From contig NZ_JTAM01000031.1 of NCBI RefSeq assembly GCF_000812565.1, positions 35,484 to 99,483 of the forward strand: DNA of 64,000 nucleotides. The letters are read 5' to 3'. Positions within the stretch are counted from its first letter, which is position 1, and every line of letters starts with the position of its first letter. The position numbers and the translations under genes are program-made. Shown piece by piece: positions 35,051 to 44,357 of this stretch. The DNA is from Flammeovirga sp. OC4 (GTDB lineage Bacteria; Bacteroidota; Bacteroidia; Cytophagales; Flammeovirgaceae). The notes beneath the pieces were generated by a model. It was not told the origin of the DNA. It saw only the letters and a list, made by a program, of their open reading frames with translations, and did not search any database.

Positions 35051-37746
35051 CATTGAATAAAGAACAAGAAAGACTAGCAAAAGCCTACTCTACTCAACAA
35101 GATCATGAAGAGTGGCTGGAGTGGGGACCCTATTTATCCGAACGTCAATGGGGAACTGTAAGAGAAGATTACAGTTCTGATGGTAATGCTTGGGATTATT
35201 TTCCACACGATCAAGCAAGGTCAAGAGCCTACCGTTGGGGGGAAGATGGATTGGCAGGAATTTCAGATCCAAAACAGAAGCTATGTTTTGCCTTAAGTCT
35301 TTGGAATGGAAATGATCCTATTCTAAAAGAAAGATTATTTGGTTTGACCAACAGCGAGGGAAATCATGGTGAGGATGTAAAAGAATATTACTTCTATCAA
35401 GATAATACACCTACTCATAGTTATATGAAGTGGTTGTATAAATACCCTCAAAAAGCATTTCCTTATCAAGATCTAATTGATGAAAATGCGAGAAGAAAGC
35501 AGTTTCCTCATTCTATGGAATATGAGTTGATTGATACAGGTATTTTTGAGGAAGACCGTTACTTTGATGTACAAGTAGAGTATGCAAAATCTTCTCCTAC
35601 TGATGTATTGGTAAAGATTAAAGTGACGAATCATGGTCCTGATAAAGCACCGATTCACCTTTTGCCTACATTATGGTTTAGGAATACTTGGTCATGGTTT
35701 TTTGATGTAAAAGAACCTGTGATTGAAGGTGTAACAAAGGGGAATGTTGGGATACTAAAAGCGAGTTCTGATGCGGATGGAAGCACAGATGAAATGGCTT
35801 TATATTGTGAAAATCCTGAGGAGCTTTTCTTTGTCGATAATGAAACGAATAATAAAAAGCTTTTCAATTCTGAAAATAAAACAAAGTACCCCAAAGACGG
35901 TATCAATGATCATTTGATTCATGGTACAGCTTCAGTAAACCCAGAGTTGAAGGGATCTAAATCAAGTGCTTATTATTACTTCGAGCTAGAAAGTGGAGCA
36001 TCGCAAGAAATCAATTTAAGATTTACTGCGGATTTAGATAATCAAGTTCCATTTGGTGATGCTTTCGAAAAAGTGTTTACTGATAGAATTGCGGAAGCAG
36101 ATACTTTTTATGAAAATATTTCTCCTACTACTTTATCGGATGAGCAGAAGATGATCCAACGTCAGGCGTATGCTGGTATGTTGTGGAGCAAGCAGTATTA
36201 CTTGTATGTAGTTTCTGATTGGTTGAAAGGAGATCCTGTTGGACCTACACCTCCTGAAAGTAGAAACCGGAATAAAGAGTGGAGTCACTTCTATGCGGAT
36301 AACATCTTAACGATGCCTGATAAATGGGAATATCCTTGGTTTGCGGCTTGGGATTTATGTTTCCAAACGGTGGTGTTCTCAAGAGTGGATATTGAGTTTG
36401 CGAAGAAGCAATTACTCTTCTTATCACATGAATGGTATATGTCTCCGAAAGGTGCCATTCCTGCTTATGAATGGTCGTTTAGTGATATCAACCCTCCATT
36501 ACATGCGTGGGCTGCACTGAAAATCTATGAAATAGATAAGGAACTGAACGGTGATAAAGCTGATACTCAATTTTTGGCTGATATTTTCAGACACTGTTTG
36601 ATGAACTTCACTTGGTGGGTGAATCAAGTGGATAAGGACAACAACAACTTGTTTGAAGGAGGATTCCTAGGTTTGGATAATATCTCTATCATCAACAGAA
36701 GTGATCTTTCTAACCTGGAACAACGATTAGGTGTAGGAGTGAATATGAATCAATCTGACGGTACAAGTTGGGTAGGAATGTTCTGTCTGAAAATGATGGA
36801 TATTGCGAATGTATTGAGTGTAGAAAACCATTCAGAATACGCTCATTTAGTAAGTAAGTTCTTCCAACACTTTGTGTTTGTAGCAGATGCCATGAACATG
36901 AATAGAACGGAGTGCAATATCAATTTATGGGATGATGAGGACGAGTTCTATTATGACTTCCTTACGGTTTATGAACAACCAACTAAGTATCATTCTGTAA
37001 AGCTGAGATCTTTGGTGGGTGTGATTGCTTTATTCCCAGTTGCTACTATTGATTTTACAAAGTTAGAAAAACATAGTGCTAAATCTTTACAGGAAAGGTT
37101 GGATTGGTTCTTAGACAAGCATCCAGAATTGTTAGACTTGGTAAAAACCACTTCTGAGAAAGACAAGAATAAGATGTTATTGTCATTTGTGAACCCAGAA
37201 AGGCTGGTGAAAATACTATTAAGAGTATTTGATGAGCTCGAATTCTTAAGCCCACATGGTATCCGTGGTATTTCAAAAGTATATGAAGACAATCCGTATA
37301 CTTTGGATTTACAGCGTAATAATGTGACACTTCAAGAGCAATATGCACCAGCAGAGTCTTTGAATCAGGCCTTTGGTGGTAATTCCAATTGGAGAGGACC
37401 TGTATGGTTCCCGATCAACTTCTTGTTGATTGAAACACTATTAAAATACAATGAATTCTTAGGGGAAGATTTTCAAGTGGAATACCCTTCGAAGTCAGGA
37501 AATATGATGCATCTCGGCGATATCGCCAAAGATCTTTCGAAGCGCTTGATTGGCATTTTTGAAAAAGATCAAAATGGCAACCGTCCAGTATTTGGAGGAA
37601 ATCAAACCTTTCAAAAGGATGAAAGATGGAACAACAATATTCTGTTCTATGAATATTTCCACGGTGATATCGGTGCTGGTATCGGTGCATCACATCAAAC
37701 AGGTTGGACAGGCTTGGTCGCTGAATTACTTCAAACTCTTAAATAA
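35047..37746 (+). CDS. GH63 / MGH1-like glucosidase
   Basis: The 899-residue cytoplasmic protein has the (alpha/alpha)6 barrel typical of GH63 and mannosylglycerate-hydrolase-like enzymes. Diagnostic segments are WAAWDLCFQTV, LLFLSHEWYMSPKGAIPAYEWSF with SDINPPLHAWA, SDGTSWVGMF, and near the C-terminus NWRGPVWFPINF and SHQTGWTGLVA. Related bacterial enzymes hydrolyse alpha-glucosides or glucosyl/mannosyl glycerates and glucosylglycerol-like osmolytes by inversion. The N-terminal 330 residues form a beta-sandwich as usual. It overlaps the debranching gene by 4 bp and is followed after 8 bp by the IolE-like gene. Exact linkage is unknown. Confidence 0.82.
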   Translation: MTLNKEQERLAKAYSTQQDHEEWLEWGPYLSERQWGTVREDYSSDGNAWDYFPHDQARSRAYRWGEDGLAGISDPKQKLCFALSLWNGNDPILKERLFGLTNSEGNHGEDVKEYYFYQDNTPTHSYMKWLYKYPQKAFPYQDLIDENARRKQFPHSMEYELIDTGIFEEDRYFDVQVEYAKSSPTDVLVKIKVTNHGPDKAPIHLLPTLWFRNTWSWFFDVKEPVIEGVTKGNVGILKASSDADGSTDEMALYCENPEELFFVDNETNNKKLFNSENKTKYPKDGINDHLIHGTASVNPELKGSKSSAYYYFELESGASQEINLRFTADLDNQVPFGDAFEKVFTDRIAEADTFYENISPTTLSDEQKMIQRQAYAGMLWSKQYYLYVVSDWLKGDPVGPTPPESRNRNKEWSHFYADNILTMPDKWEYPWFAAWDLCFQTVVFSRVDIEFAKKQLLFLSHEWYMSPKGAIPAYEWSFSDINPPLHAWAALKIYEIDKELNGDKADTQFLADIFRHCLMNFTWWVNQVDKDNNNLFEGGFLGLDNISIINRSDLSNLEQRLGVGVNMNQSDGTSWVGMFCLKMMDIANVLSVENHSEYAHLVSKFFQHFVFVADAMNMNRTECNINLWDDEDEFYYDFLTVYEQPTKYHSVKLRSLVGVIALFPVATIDFTKLEKHSAKSLQERLDWFLDKHPELLDLVKTTSEKDKNKMLLSFVNPERLVKILLRVFDELEFLSPHGIRGISKVYEDNPYTLDLQRNNVTLQEQYAPAESLNQAFGGNSNWRGPVWFPINFLLIETLLKYNEFLGEDFQVEYPSKSGNMMHLGDIAKDLSKRLIGIFEKDQNGNRPVFGGNQTFQKDERWNNNILFYEYFHGDIGAGIGASHQTGWTGLVAELLQTLK

Positions 37747-37754
37747 CGAAAACA

Positions 37755-38666
37755 ATGAAAACTCCATTTAATAAAGAAAAAGTATATATAGGAATTACAC
37801 CTACATCATGGTGGAACGATGACTTTTTAGACATCGATATTGGAATTCCATTTGAACAATGTGTATCTGAAATGGCTTTGGCCGGCTATGAAGGTTGTAG
37901 TGTGGGGCACAAATATCCCAAGGATCCTGAAGTATTGAAATATGCTTTAGACATCAGAGGACTTCGCGTTTCTGAACCTTGGACAAGTACTTATTTTACG
38001 ATCAAAGATATGTATGATAAGACAGTAGAGGACTTCAATAAGTCACTGGAATTTATCAAGTCTATGGGTGGAACGGACATCGTGGTTGCTGAATTGGGAG
38101 GCTCTTCACATCAACAGCCTATCGCATTGAAAGCCAACAAAGCAGTATTTAATGATGAGCAATGGCAGGCATTGGCAGATGGATTGAACCACATTGGTAA
38201 AATTGCTACTGACAATGGTATGAACTTATGTTATCACCATCATATGGGAACAGGTGTCATGACTAGACCTGAAGTAGACCGTTTGATGGAAATGACAAAT
38301 CCAGCCTTTGTTCATTTATTATTTGATACAGGACACATTCGTTTTGCAGGTGGAGATCCATTAGAGATGGCGATGGATTATGCACATCGTATCAAACACG
38401 TTCACCTGAAAAATATTCGTCAACCAATCATGAATCAGTCAGACGAGCAAGGAATGTCATTCAAAGAATCCATTGAAGAGGGCATTTTCACAGTTCCTGG
38501 TGATGAAGAAGGTTGCATTGACTTTGAACCTATTTTTGAAACATTAGCTGAAAATAATTTCGAAGGTTGGTTAGTGGTTGAAGCAGAACAAAATCCTGCG
38601 AACGCTTATCCTTTGAAATATGCTAAAATGGGTAGAGAATACATCAAAAGAGTAACGGGAATATAA
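37755..38666 (+). CDS. IolE-type inosose dehydratase / keto-sugar dehydratase
   Basis: The 303-residue TIM-barrel protein is close to myo-inosose-2 dehydratase. It has GITPTSWWNDD at the start, ALAGYEGCSVGHKYPKDPEVL, CYHHHMGTGVMT, LLFDTGHIRFAGGDPL, HVHLKNIR and WLVVEAEQNPA. Conserved Glu, Asp, His and Glu residues would bind the divalent metal. IolE dehydrates 2-keto-myo-inositol. No other inositol genes (iolG, iolD, iolC) are present here. As the last gene of an operon with sugar dehydrogenases, it may act on a keto-sugar instead. Spacing of 8 bp to the glucosidase gene and a strong terminator afterwards mark the operon end. Confidence 0.82.
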   Translation: MKTPFNKEKVYIGITPTSWWNDDFLDIDIGIPFEQCVSEMALAGYEGCSVGHKYPKDPEVLKYALDIRGLRVSEPWTSTYFTIKDMYDKTVEDFNKSLEFIKSMGGTDIVVAELGGSSHQQPIALKANKAVFNDEQWQALADGLNHIGKIATDNGMNLCYHHHMGTGVMTRPEVDRLMEMTNPAFVHLLFDTGHIRFAGGDPLEMAMDYAHRIKHVHLKNIRQPIMNQSDEQGMSFKESIEEGIFTVPGDEEGCIDFEPIFETLAENNFEGWLVVEAEQNPANAYPLKYAKMGREYIKRVTGI

Positions 38667-38723
38667 AATGTAATTGTGTGTTCATTGTCATTATGGTAAT
38701 GACTTATTGTATGAGCATATTGG

Positions 38724-38759
38724 ACTCCCTACGAGAATTTTTCTTGTGGGGAGTTTTTT
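38724..38759 (+). terminator. Terminator of the sugar-oxidation operon
   Basis: Arms 38724-38736 and 38742-38754 pair over 13 bp with two wobbles and a 5-nt loop, followed by TTTTTT. Confidence 0.9.
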
Positions 38760-38872
38760 GTATTATTGATTAACGTAATTAAACAGCTTAAAAGTACCCT
38801 ACGTCGTACGAATTAATGTGCGATTGTGATTCACTAAATAAAGCTTTGAGCTGTTAAAACTAAAAACAATAT

Positions 38873-40480
38873 ATGACTGAAGAGATAATACTGATCGTTT
38901 TTACAACCTTTGTGACCGGATTCCTCGCCTTCAAATCTAAATTTCCACCACTAGTTGGATTCTTGATTGCAGGTTTTGTATTACATGCTTTTGGTGTAGA
39001 AAGTAATGAAATTATTCAATGGCTGGCCGATACGGGTGTTACCCTTTTACTCTTTACAATAGGTTTGAAACTCGATATCAAAATGCTGATTGGAAAGCAT
39101 ATTTGGTTGAGTGCTTTAATGCATAACCTAGGGACAACACTTTACTTCTTTTTAGCTTTGTGGGGGCTTCAAGTGATGGGGATTGATTTGTTAGCGTCAT
39201 TAGGTTACATAGAACTGCTTTTGGTGGCTTTTGCCTTATCATTTTCAAGCACAGTTTTCGCCATCAAAACCTTGCAGGAAAAAGGAGTGATGAATGCCAT
39301 TTATGGTGCTCTTTCTATTGGAGTTCTTGTTATGCAAGACATTTTTGCAGTAGTCTTTATGACGGTTTCAACAGGCAAAGTACCAGAAGTATGGGCAGTA
39401 TTATTATTTGGACTGCCTTTATTGAGACCTCTATTTTATAAAGTCATGAATATAGTGGAACATGGAGAAATGCTAGTAATATTCGGTATTTTCATGTGTT
39501 TTGTAATGGGATCAGGACTTTTTGCAGAGGCAGGGTTAAAGCCAGATTTAGGAGCATTGATTATAGGTGTATTATTAGCAGGACACCCTAAAGCCTCTGA
39601 ATTATCAAAATCACTTTTCAACATCAAGGAACTTCTATTGGTTTGTTTTTTCTTGGATATTGGATTATCCGCTTCTTTAAGTACTTCTGCAATTATCTTC
39701 GCTTTCGTTCTTGTTTTATTGCTTCCAGTAAAAGGTTGGTTGTACTTTAGAATTTTTGATCTCTTCAACTTCAGAGTAAGAACTTCCGTGTTCAGTGCTT
39801 TGACTTTGATGAATTACAGTGAGTTTGGGTTGATTGTAGGAGGATTGGGTTACAAGTTTGGGTGGATCTCAGGTGAATTGTTAGTGAGCATTGCAGTAGC
39901 TGTTTCCTTATCATTTATCATTGCTTCGCCTATCAATAATTGGAGTAATGAGGTGTATCAATTCTTGGCTAGAATCAAAAAAGAAAATAGCCGTCTGAAC
40001 AAGATGGATCAGATGCTTAACATAGGAAAATCTAAGATTCTGATTTTAGGAATGGGTCGAATTGGTACAGGTATTTATGATGAAATTAATAGGGTTTATC
40101 AAGATGCTGTTTTAGGTGTAGATGTAAAAGAAAGTGCTATTGAATCTCAAATTGAAGAAGGTAGAAATGTCATTCAAGGCGATGCAGTAGACTGGGATTT
40201 CTGGCACAGAATTAAAGATATCAATCAGTTTGAAATGATTCTTTTTGCTATGCCACATCATCACTGTAATGATTTAGCTTTTAGACAGCTGAAACAGATG
40301 AATTATAAAGGAAAGACAGCGGCAATTGTGGAATATGCAGATCAAATTGATCAATTGAAAGCAGAAGGTGTGGATGCCGTTTATAATGTATATAGAGAGG
40401 CCGGAAAAGGTTTCGCACAGCATGTCATTGAGCATTTTTCTGATAATGCAATTTCAATCGCTTATAAAGCGACAAATTAA
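38873..40480 (+). CDS. Kef-type cation/proton antiporter with TrkA-N domain
   Basis: The 535-residue protein has an N-terminal CPA2 exchanger domain of about 12 membrane segments (1-355), with the family's FTIGLKLD and LSFSSTVFAIKTL segments. A C-terminal Rossmann RCK/TrkA-N domain follows, with ILILGMGRIGTGIYDE near 385-400 and ending IEHFS. Relatives of KefB/KefC move potassium or sodium against protons under nucleotide control. The last 20 or so residues beyond the RCK fold are short. The gene stands alone after a terminator, and ends at a bidirectional one shared with the AstE-like gene. Confidence 0.87.
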   Translation: MTEEIILIVFTTFVTGFLAFKSKFPPLVGFLIAGFVLHAFGVESNEIIQWLADTGVTLLLFTIGLKLDIKMLIGKHIWLSALMHNLGTTLYFFLALWGLQVMGIDLLASLGYIELLLVAFALSFSSTVFAIKTLQEKGVMNAIYGALSIGVLVMQDIFAVVFMTVSTGKVPEVWAVLLFGLPLLRPLFYKVMNIVEHGEMLVIFGIFMCFVMGSGLFAEAGLKPDLGALIIGVLLAGHPKASELSKSLFNIKELLLVCFFLDIGLSASLSTSAIIFAFVLVLLLPVKGWLYFRIFDLFNFRVRTSVFSALTLMNYSEFGLIVGGLGYKFGWISGELLVSIAVAVSLSFIIASPINNWSNEVYQFLARIKKENSRLNKMDQMLNIGKSKILILGMGRIGTGIYDEINRVYQDAVLGVDVKESAIESQIEEGRNVIQGDAVDWDFWHRIKDINQFEMILFAMPHHHCNDLAFRQLKQMNYKGKTAAIVEYADQIDQLKAEGVDAVYNVYREAGKGFAQHVIEHFSDNAISIAYKATN

Positions 40481-40528
40481 AAAAGTTTCGTGCATCATAG
40501 TTTTGGCCTCGATGTACGAAACTTTTTT
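40479..40528. terminator. Bidirectional terminator between Kef-type and AstE-like genes
   Basis: Arms 40479-40496 and 40511-40528 pair over 18 bp with one mismatch. A-tract and T-tract ends make it work in both directions. Confidence 0.9.
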
Positions 40529-40542
40529 ATTCCCTTTTTTTA

Positions 40543-41490
40543 TTACTTCACGCTCACATGGTAAATAGCATCGCCTTTATTGACATTGGGAGCAGTATTT
40601 AACCCAAAAATAGAGCAATCAGAAGGAGCGTAAATTTTCTTTTCAAATTCACCAAATGGATCTGAAATACGACCAATTAATTGTTTTTTGACCACATGTG
40701 CTCCGTTTTCCACCATTGATTCAAAAATACCAGAATAGGGAGCTCTGAGCCATTTGCTTTTTTTGATATAAACTGGGTCATATTTGATTTCAGTTTCGCC
40801 CTCTTGCATTTTGAGGTGTTTCATCACGTTTAATGCTCCATTGACACCAATGTTGATGACATCATCATCTAGATGTAGAGATTTTCCACCTTCAAAAAGA
40901 ATAATGGTTTTCCCCATTTTATGGATAGTTTCCCGAATTGATTTATGAATGTATTTTGAGTGCATCATATAAGGAGCACCAAATGCACTTGCAAGCTCAA
41001 ACTCTTCCTTATTATCAAAATTGCAACGGATGTTAGGGTAGTTGCTTCTGTCAGCACCTCCAGTGTGGAAATCCAAAACATAGTCTACATAGGGAGCAAT
41101 TTCTTTTGTGAAAGTGTAAGCAAATTGACTTGCCAAGGAACCTCTTTTTGAACCTGGGAACATTCTGTTTAAATCCCTTCCATCAGGAAAAGCTCTTGTC
41201 AAATTGAGGTAGCCAAAAACGTTGAAAACAGGAATACAGATTACTGTTCCGCTTTTAGGTTTATGGTATTTTTTTCTGATGATATCACGAACTATGGCCA
41301 CCCCATTAGATTCATCACCATGTACACCGCCAAGGAGTAAAAGAACAGGACCGTCCTTTTTTCCTCTTTCCACAATCACAGGTACTTTCAAGCTATTGCG
41401 AGTATGCAATTTAGCCACTTCAAGCTCTAAGACAGCATCTTTACCTTTCTTGATTTCTGTTCCTAAAAGAACAAATTTATCACTAGCCAT
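40543..41490 (-). CDS. AstE/aspartoacylase-family zinc hydrolase
   Basis: The 315-residue protein is a carboxypeptidase-A-like zinc hydrolase of the succinylglutamate desuccinylase/aspartoacylase family. Zinc-binding H-x-x-E is seen in LGGVHGDESNGVAI (about 55-68). The third zinc ligand is in LDFHTGGADRSNYPNI. The C-terminal beta-domain with APYSGIFESMVENGAHV and GRISDPFG is typical of the N-acyl/deacylase subgroup. It removes an acyl group from an amino acid or small amide in the cytoplasm; the substrate is not known. It converges with the antiporter gene; the upstream minus-strand lipoprotein gene is 127 bp away. Confidence 0.85.
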   Translation of the reverse strand: MASDKFVLLGTEIKKGKDAVLELEVAKLHTRNSLKVPVIVERGKKDGPVLLLLGGVHGDESNGVAIVRDIIRKKYHKPKSGTVICIPVFNVFGYLNLTRAFPDGRDLNRMFPGSKRGSLASQFAYTFTKEIAPYVDYVLDFHTGGADRSNYPNIRCNFDNKEEFELASAFGAPYMMHSKYIHKSIRETIHKMGKTIILFEGGKSLHLDDDVINIGVNGALNVMKHLKMQEGETEIKYDPVYIKKSKWLRAPYSGIFESMVENGAHVVKKQLIGRISDPFGEFEKKIYAPSDCSIFGLNTAPNVNKGDAIYHVSVK

Positions 41491-41617
41491 TTTATTAAAA
41501 CTATATTGAGAGCTAGTGATACGCTATTTAAAATCAGTAGGTTGCGAAGTGAAATGAGAAAAAATATTAAAATTTCACTTTGTTGAATAAATACATTTTT
41601 TTGGAGAAAAAACTAGG

Positions 41618-42139
41618 CTATTCATTAATCAAAATAGCACTTGATTTAAAAGAAAAACCATGCTGACTGAAGTTACCAATATTAATCGCTTCGATCAGTG
41701 CTTTGTTTTTGGGAGTAGAAGTTGTACCATATTCCACTATAAAATTAGCACCCACGCCACCTAAATTTTCTCTTTTTTCTACAATATATTCAGCAGATTC
41801 AAGCGGTTTTAATTCCAAAGTCTCTCCTTTAAGGTAGTTGCGAAGCAGTTTTCCATTACTGTCATAATAATCTGCAGTAGTGAAGTAAAGAGTGTCAGTG
41901 GTACTAACATTCCTTAAACTCAAAATCACAGTGCATTGGAATTTATCATTCCCTTCCTGATAATATAAATCAGAATAAGCCGCTACATAATATTTCTCTT
42001 TAAAAGTAAGTGAGGGAGTTTCACTAGGTTTTATAATTTTAGTAGTCAGATCTTCAGAAACTAAAGAAACTTGCTTTTTCTCACAAGAAGTGAAAGCAAT
42101 TAAAAAAATAAGGAATATAGAAATACGACTCATGTTCAA
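41618..42139 (-). CDS. DUF3124-family lipoprotein
   Basis: The 173-residue protein has a lipoprotein signal peptide with lipobox FTSC around residue 19. The rest is one beta-rich domain. CTVILSLRNVSTTDTLYFTTADYYDSNG, quoted only by its pattern here, and a YLKGETLELKPLESAEYIVE segment match the DUF3124 family. Function is unknown; it should be anchored in the inner or outer membrane. Alternative starts two codons apart make no difference to the signal. No clear terminator follows, and the AstE-like gene lies downstream on the same strand. Confidence 0.78.
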   Translation of the reverse strand: MNMSRISIFLIFLIAFTSCEKKQVSLVSEDLTTKIIKPSETPSLTFKEKYYVAAYSDLYYQEGNDKFQCTVILSLRNVSTTDTLYFTTADYYDSNGKLLRNYLKGETLELKPLESAEYIVEKRENLGGVGANFIVEYGTTSTPKNKALIEAINIGNFSQHGFSFKSSAILINE

Positions 42140-42224
42140 ATAGTTTTGTGTTGTTGCAGTACGAAGATGTAGGTCTAAGTACTTGTCAAACGAAAATAGA
42201 AAGAAAAAGCATTATTTTAAAGAA

Positions 42225-42258
42225 AATGACCTCATCAGATGATACTCATGAGGTCATT
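42225..42258 (-). terminator. Terminator of the acyl-CoA synthetase gene
   Basis: Arms 42225-42235 and 42248-42258 form a perfect 11-bp stem; on the minus strand it is followed by a T-rich stretch. Confidence 0.7.
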
Positions 42259-42288
42259 CGTGAAAATTGAAATTAAGAGTGATATAAA

Positions 42289-44052
42289 CTAATCATAAAT
42301 CTCATTGATTTCACTTTCATATTTTTTGTTGATGATTTTTCTTTTCGGCTTCAAAGTAGGCGTTACCTCTCCCGTTTCCACCGTCCATTCATTCTCCAAT
42401 AACTTGAACTTCTGAATCTTTTCCCAACGGGCAAAATCTATATTTGCTTTTTGGATTTCCTTCTTGAATTTATTGAAGACCTGATTGTTTTTGATCAGTT
42501 CTTGTTTGGTATCAAAAGCAATTTGCTGTTCTTGAGACCATCTTTCTAAAGCTTCGAAATTAGGTACAATCAGAGCAGATGCAAATTTTTGGTTACTGCC
42601 AATAACGGCTACTTGTTCAATGAAGAACGATTCTTTCAGTTTATTCTCTAAAAGCTGAGGAGCGATATATTTTCCGGCTGAAGTTTTGAATAATTCTTTT
42701 TTACGGTCCGTAATTTTTAAGAATTTCCCATCTACGAGCTCACCAATATCACCGGTATGTAACCAACCATCAACGACAGTTTCAGCCGTCAATTCGGGTT
42801 GCTTATAATAACCTTTCATAATGTTAGGGCCTTTAATAAGAATCTCACCATCACTTGCAATTTTCACATCAATTCCCTCTAAAGTAGGTCCAACAGTACC
42901 CACCATCATATTTTCAGGAGTAATACGATTGACACAAACCACTGGAGACGCTTCAGACATGCCATAGCCTTCACATACTTTGATTCCTGCTGCCCAAAAA
43001 GAACGAATTAGTCTTGGCTGAAGAGCAGCAGCTCCTACATTCATATTTTTAATATTGCCACCGAGGGCTTCACGCCATTTGCTGAATACTAATGAATCTG
43101 CAATTTTGTGTTGTACTTTTTGCCAGAAAGACTGTTTTTCCCTCGGGTCATATTTCAGTCCGAAGTTTAAGGCCCAGAAGAAGATGGCTTTTTTCAAACC
43201 TTTCGTTTCCATGCCTTTGCCTACGATAGTGTCGTATACTTTTTCCAATAAACGAGGTACAGTACAGAAAACATTAGGTTTTACCTCTTTCATGGCTTCG
43301 CCTACTTTAATCACGCTTTCTGCGTAATAAACAGACGTAGAGTTGTTGATATATGAAAAAACACTTGTACGTTCATAAACATGTGAGAGCGGTAAAAAGC
43401 TTAGTGCTTTTCCACTTCCTTCCTCTACAGGTAATGTTTTTGCGGCAGCAATTGCATTGGTGACCACATTTCTATGCGTGAGCATTACTCCTTTTGGAGG
43501 GCCAGTAGTGCCTGAAGTATACACGATGGTATATAAGTCTTCTTCTGCTATAGTTTGCTTTACTTGAGCGAGTTGTAGCCCTTCTTCTTCAGAAATGTCT
43601 TTTAAGAAGGATCTCCAAGATTGAACACCTTCAATGTCCTCAAAAGAAAAAATATCTTCCAATGATGTCAATTTATCTTGAATAGACTTGATTTTCTTTA
43701 CAAGAGCATTGGTTTCAATAAAAGCAATTTTAATCTCCGCGTGATTGAAAATGTAATTGTAATCTTCAATGGTAATAGTAGGGTAAATGGGTACAGCCAC
43801 TGCTCCAATTTGAGAGCAAGCCAAATCAATAAAGTTCCATTCTGGTCTATTTTCAGAAACAATAGCGATTTTGTCTCCTTTTTGAATACCATATTGCAAT
43901 AGGGAATTGCTTACTTGATTGATGATATGAAGAACATCATCAGTGGAGTAAGTTTTCCATGTTCCTTTTTCTTTAGCAGCCAAGCAGACGTCAATACCGT
44001 TGTATTTACGTTTTTGCTGTTCAATAAAATCAAAAACTCTTGTTGGTTTCAT
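42289..44052 (-). CDS. Long-chain acyl-CoA synthetase
   Basis: The 587-residue ANL-superfamily enzyme activates fatty acids to acyl-CoA through an acyl-AMP. The P-loop YTSGTTGPPKGVMLTHRN is near 178-195, the A5 motif GYGMSEASPVV lies around 360, the adenylate-binding WLHTGDIG around 430, and the hinge DRKKELFKTSAGKYIAPQ follows. The length is near the usual 590-600 for the FadD15-like bacterial group. It is membrane-associated or cytoplasmic and could serve beta-oxidation or phospholipid synthesis. A 7+4+7 inverted repeat just before the start may be its operator. A terminator follows. Confidence 0.9.
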   Translation of the reverse strand: MKPTRVFDFIEQQKRKYNGIDVCLAAKEKGTWKTYSTDDVLHIINQVSNSLLQYGIQKGDKIAIVSENRPEWNFIDLACSQIGAVAVPIYPTITIEDYNYIFNHAEIKIAFIETNALVKKIKSIQDKLTSLEDIFSFEDIEGVQSWRSFLKDISEEEGLQLAQVKQTIAEEDLYTIVYTSGTTGPPKGVMLTHRNVVTNAIAAAKTLPVEEGSGKALSFLPLSHVYERTSVFSYINNSTSVYYAESVIKVGEAMKEVKPNVFCTVPRLLEKVYDTIVGKGMETKGLKKAIFFWALNFGLKYDPREKQSFWQKVQHKIADSLVFSKWREALGGNIKNMNVGAAALQPRLIRSFWAAGIKVCEGYGMSEASPVVCVNRITPENMMVGTVGPTLEGIDVKIASDGEILIKGPNIMKGYYKQPELTAETVVDGWLHTGDIGELVDGKFLKITDRKKELFKTSAGKYIAPQLLENKLKESFFIEQVAVIGSNQKFASALIVPNFEALERWSQEQQIAFDTKQELIKNNQVFNKFKKEIQKANIDFARWEKIQKFKLLENEWTVETGEVTPTLKPKRKIINKKYESEINEIYD

Positions 44053-44066
44053 ATGGTTCGTTGTGA

Positions 44067-44084
44067 TAAGTACAACAGTACTTA
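44067..44084. promoter_or_regulatory. Candidate operator upstream of acyl-CoA synthetase
   Basis: taagtac-aaca-gtactta has 7-bp arms, 14 bp upstream of the start at 44052. Repressors of fatty-acid genes in many bacteria bind such dyads, so it may couple the gene to acyl-CoA level; the regulator is not in the window. Confidence 0.45.
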
Positions 44085-44307
44085 AGAATTGAAATTTATG
44101 TCTTATAAGAGGGTATGTGCAATACTATGTTTTACAAATAAACATAATATTTTCCCTGAAATACGATGATTTACGTTAAGCTTTTTGAACAAGAAACGGT
44201 TCATCATCAATTAAATGATACTATTCAAAGGTAAAATTATACTATTTAAATGAGAATTCATTCATTCATATCTTTTTTGAGATCCAAAGTATTACTTATT
44301 TTTCCAA

Positions 44308-44315
44308 TATCTTTG
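44308..44315 (+). promoter_or_regulatory. Candidate -7 element of the methyltransferase
   Basis: TATCTTTG matches TAnnTTTG and lies 42 bp before the start at 44358, a suitable distance. The -33 element is not convincing. Confidence 0.35.
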
Positions 44316-44357
44316 TGGTGGAACAATAAACTATCAAACTAATTTAAACGCTACAAA

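Larger units (their letters stand above)
44053..44357. other. Divergent promoter region, acyl-CoA synthetase and methyltransferase
   Basis: The 305-bp region serves two divergent genes. It contains the inverted repeat at 44067-44084 and a TATCTTTG match at 44308-44315 for the plus-strand methyltransferase. I see no coding frame. Confidence 0.5.
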
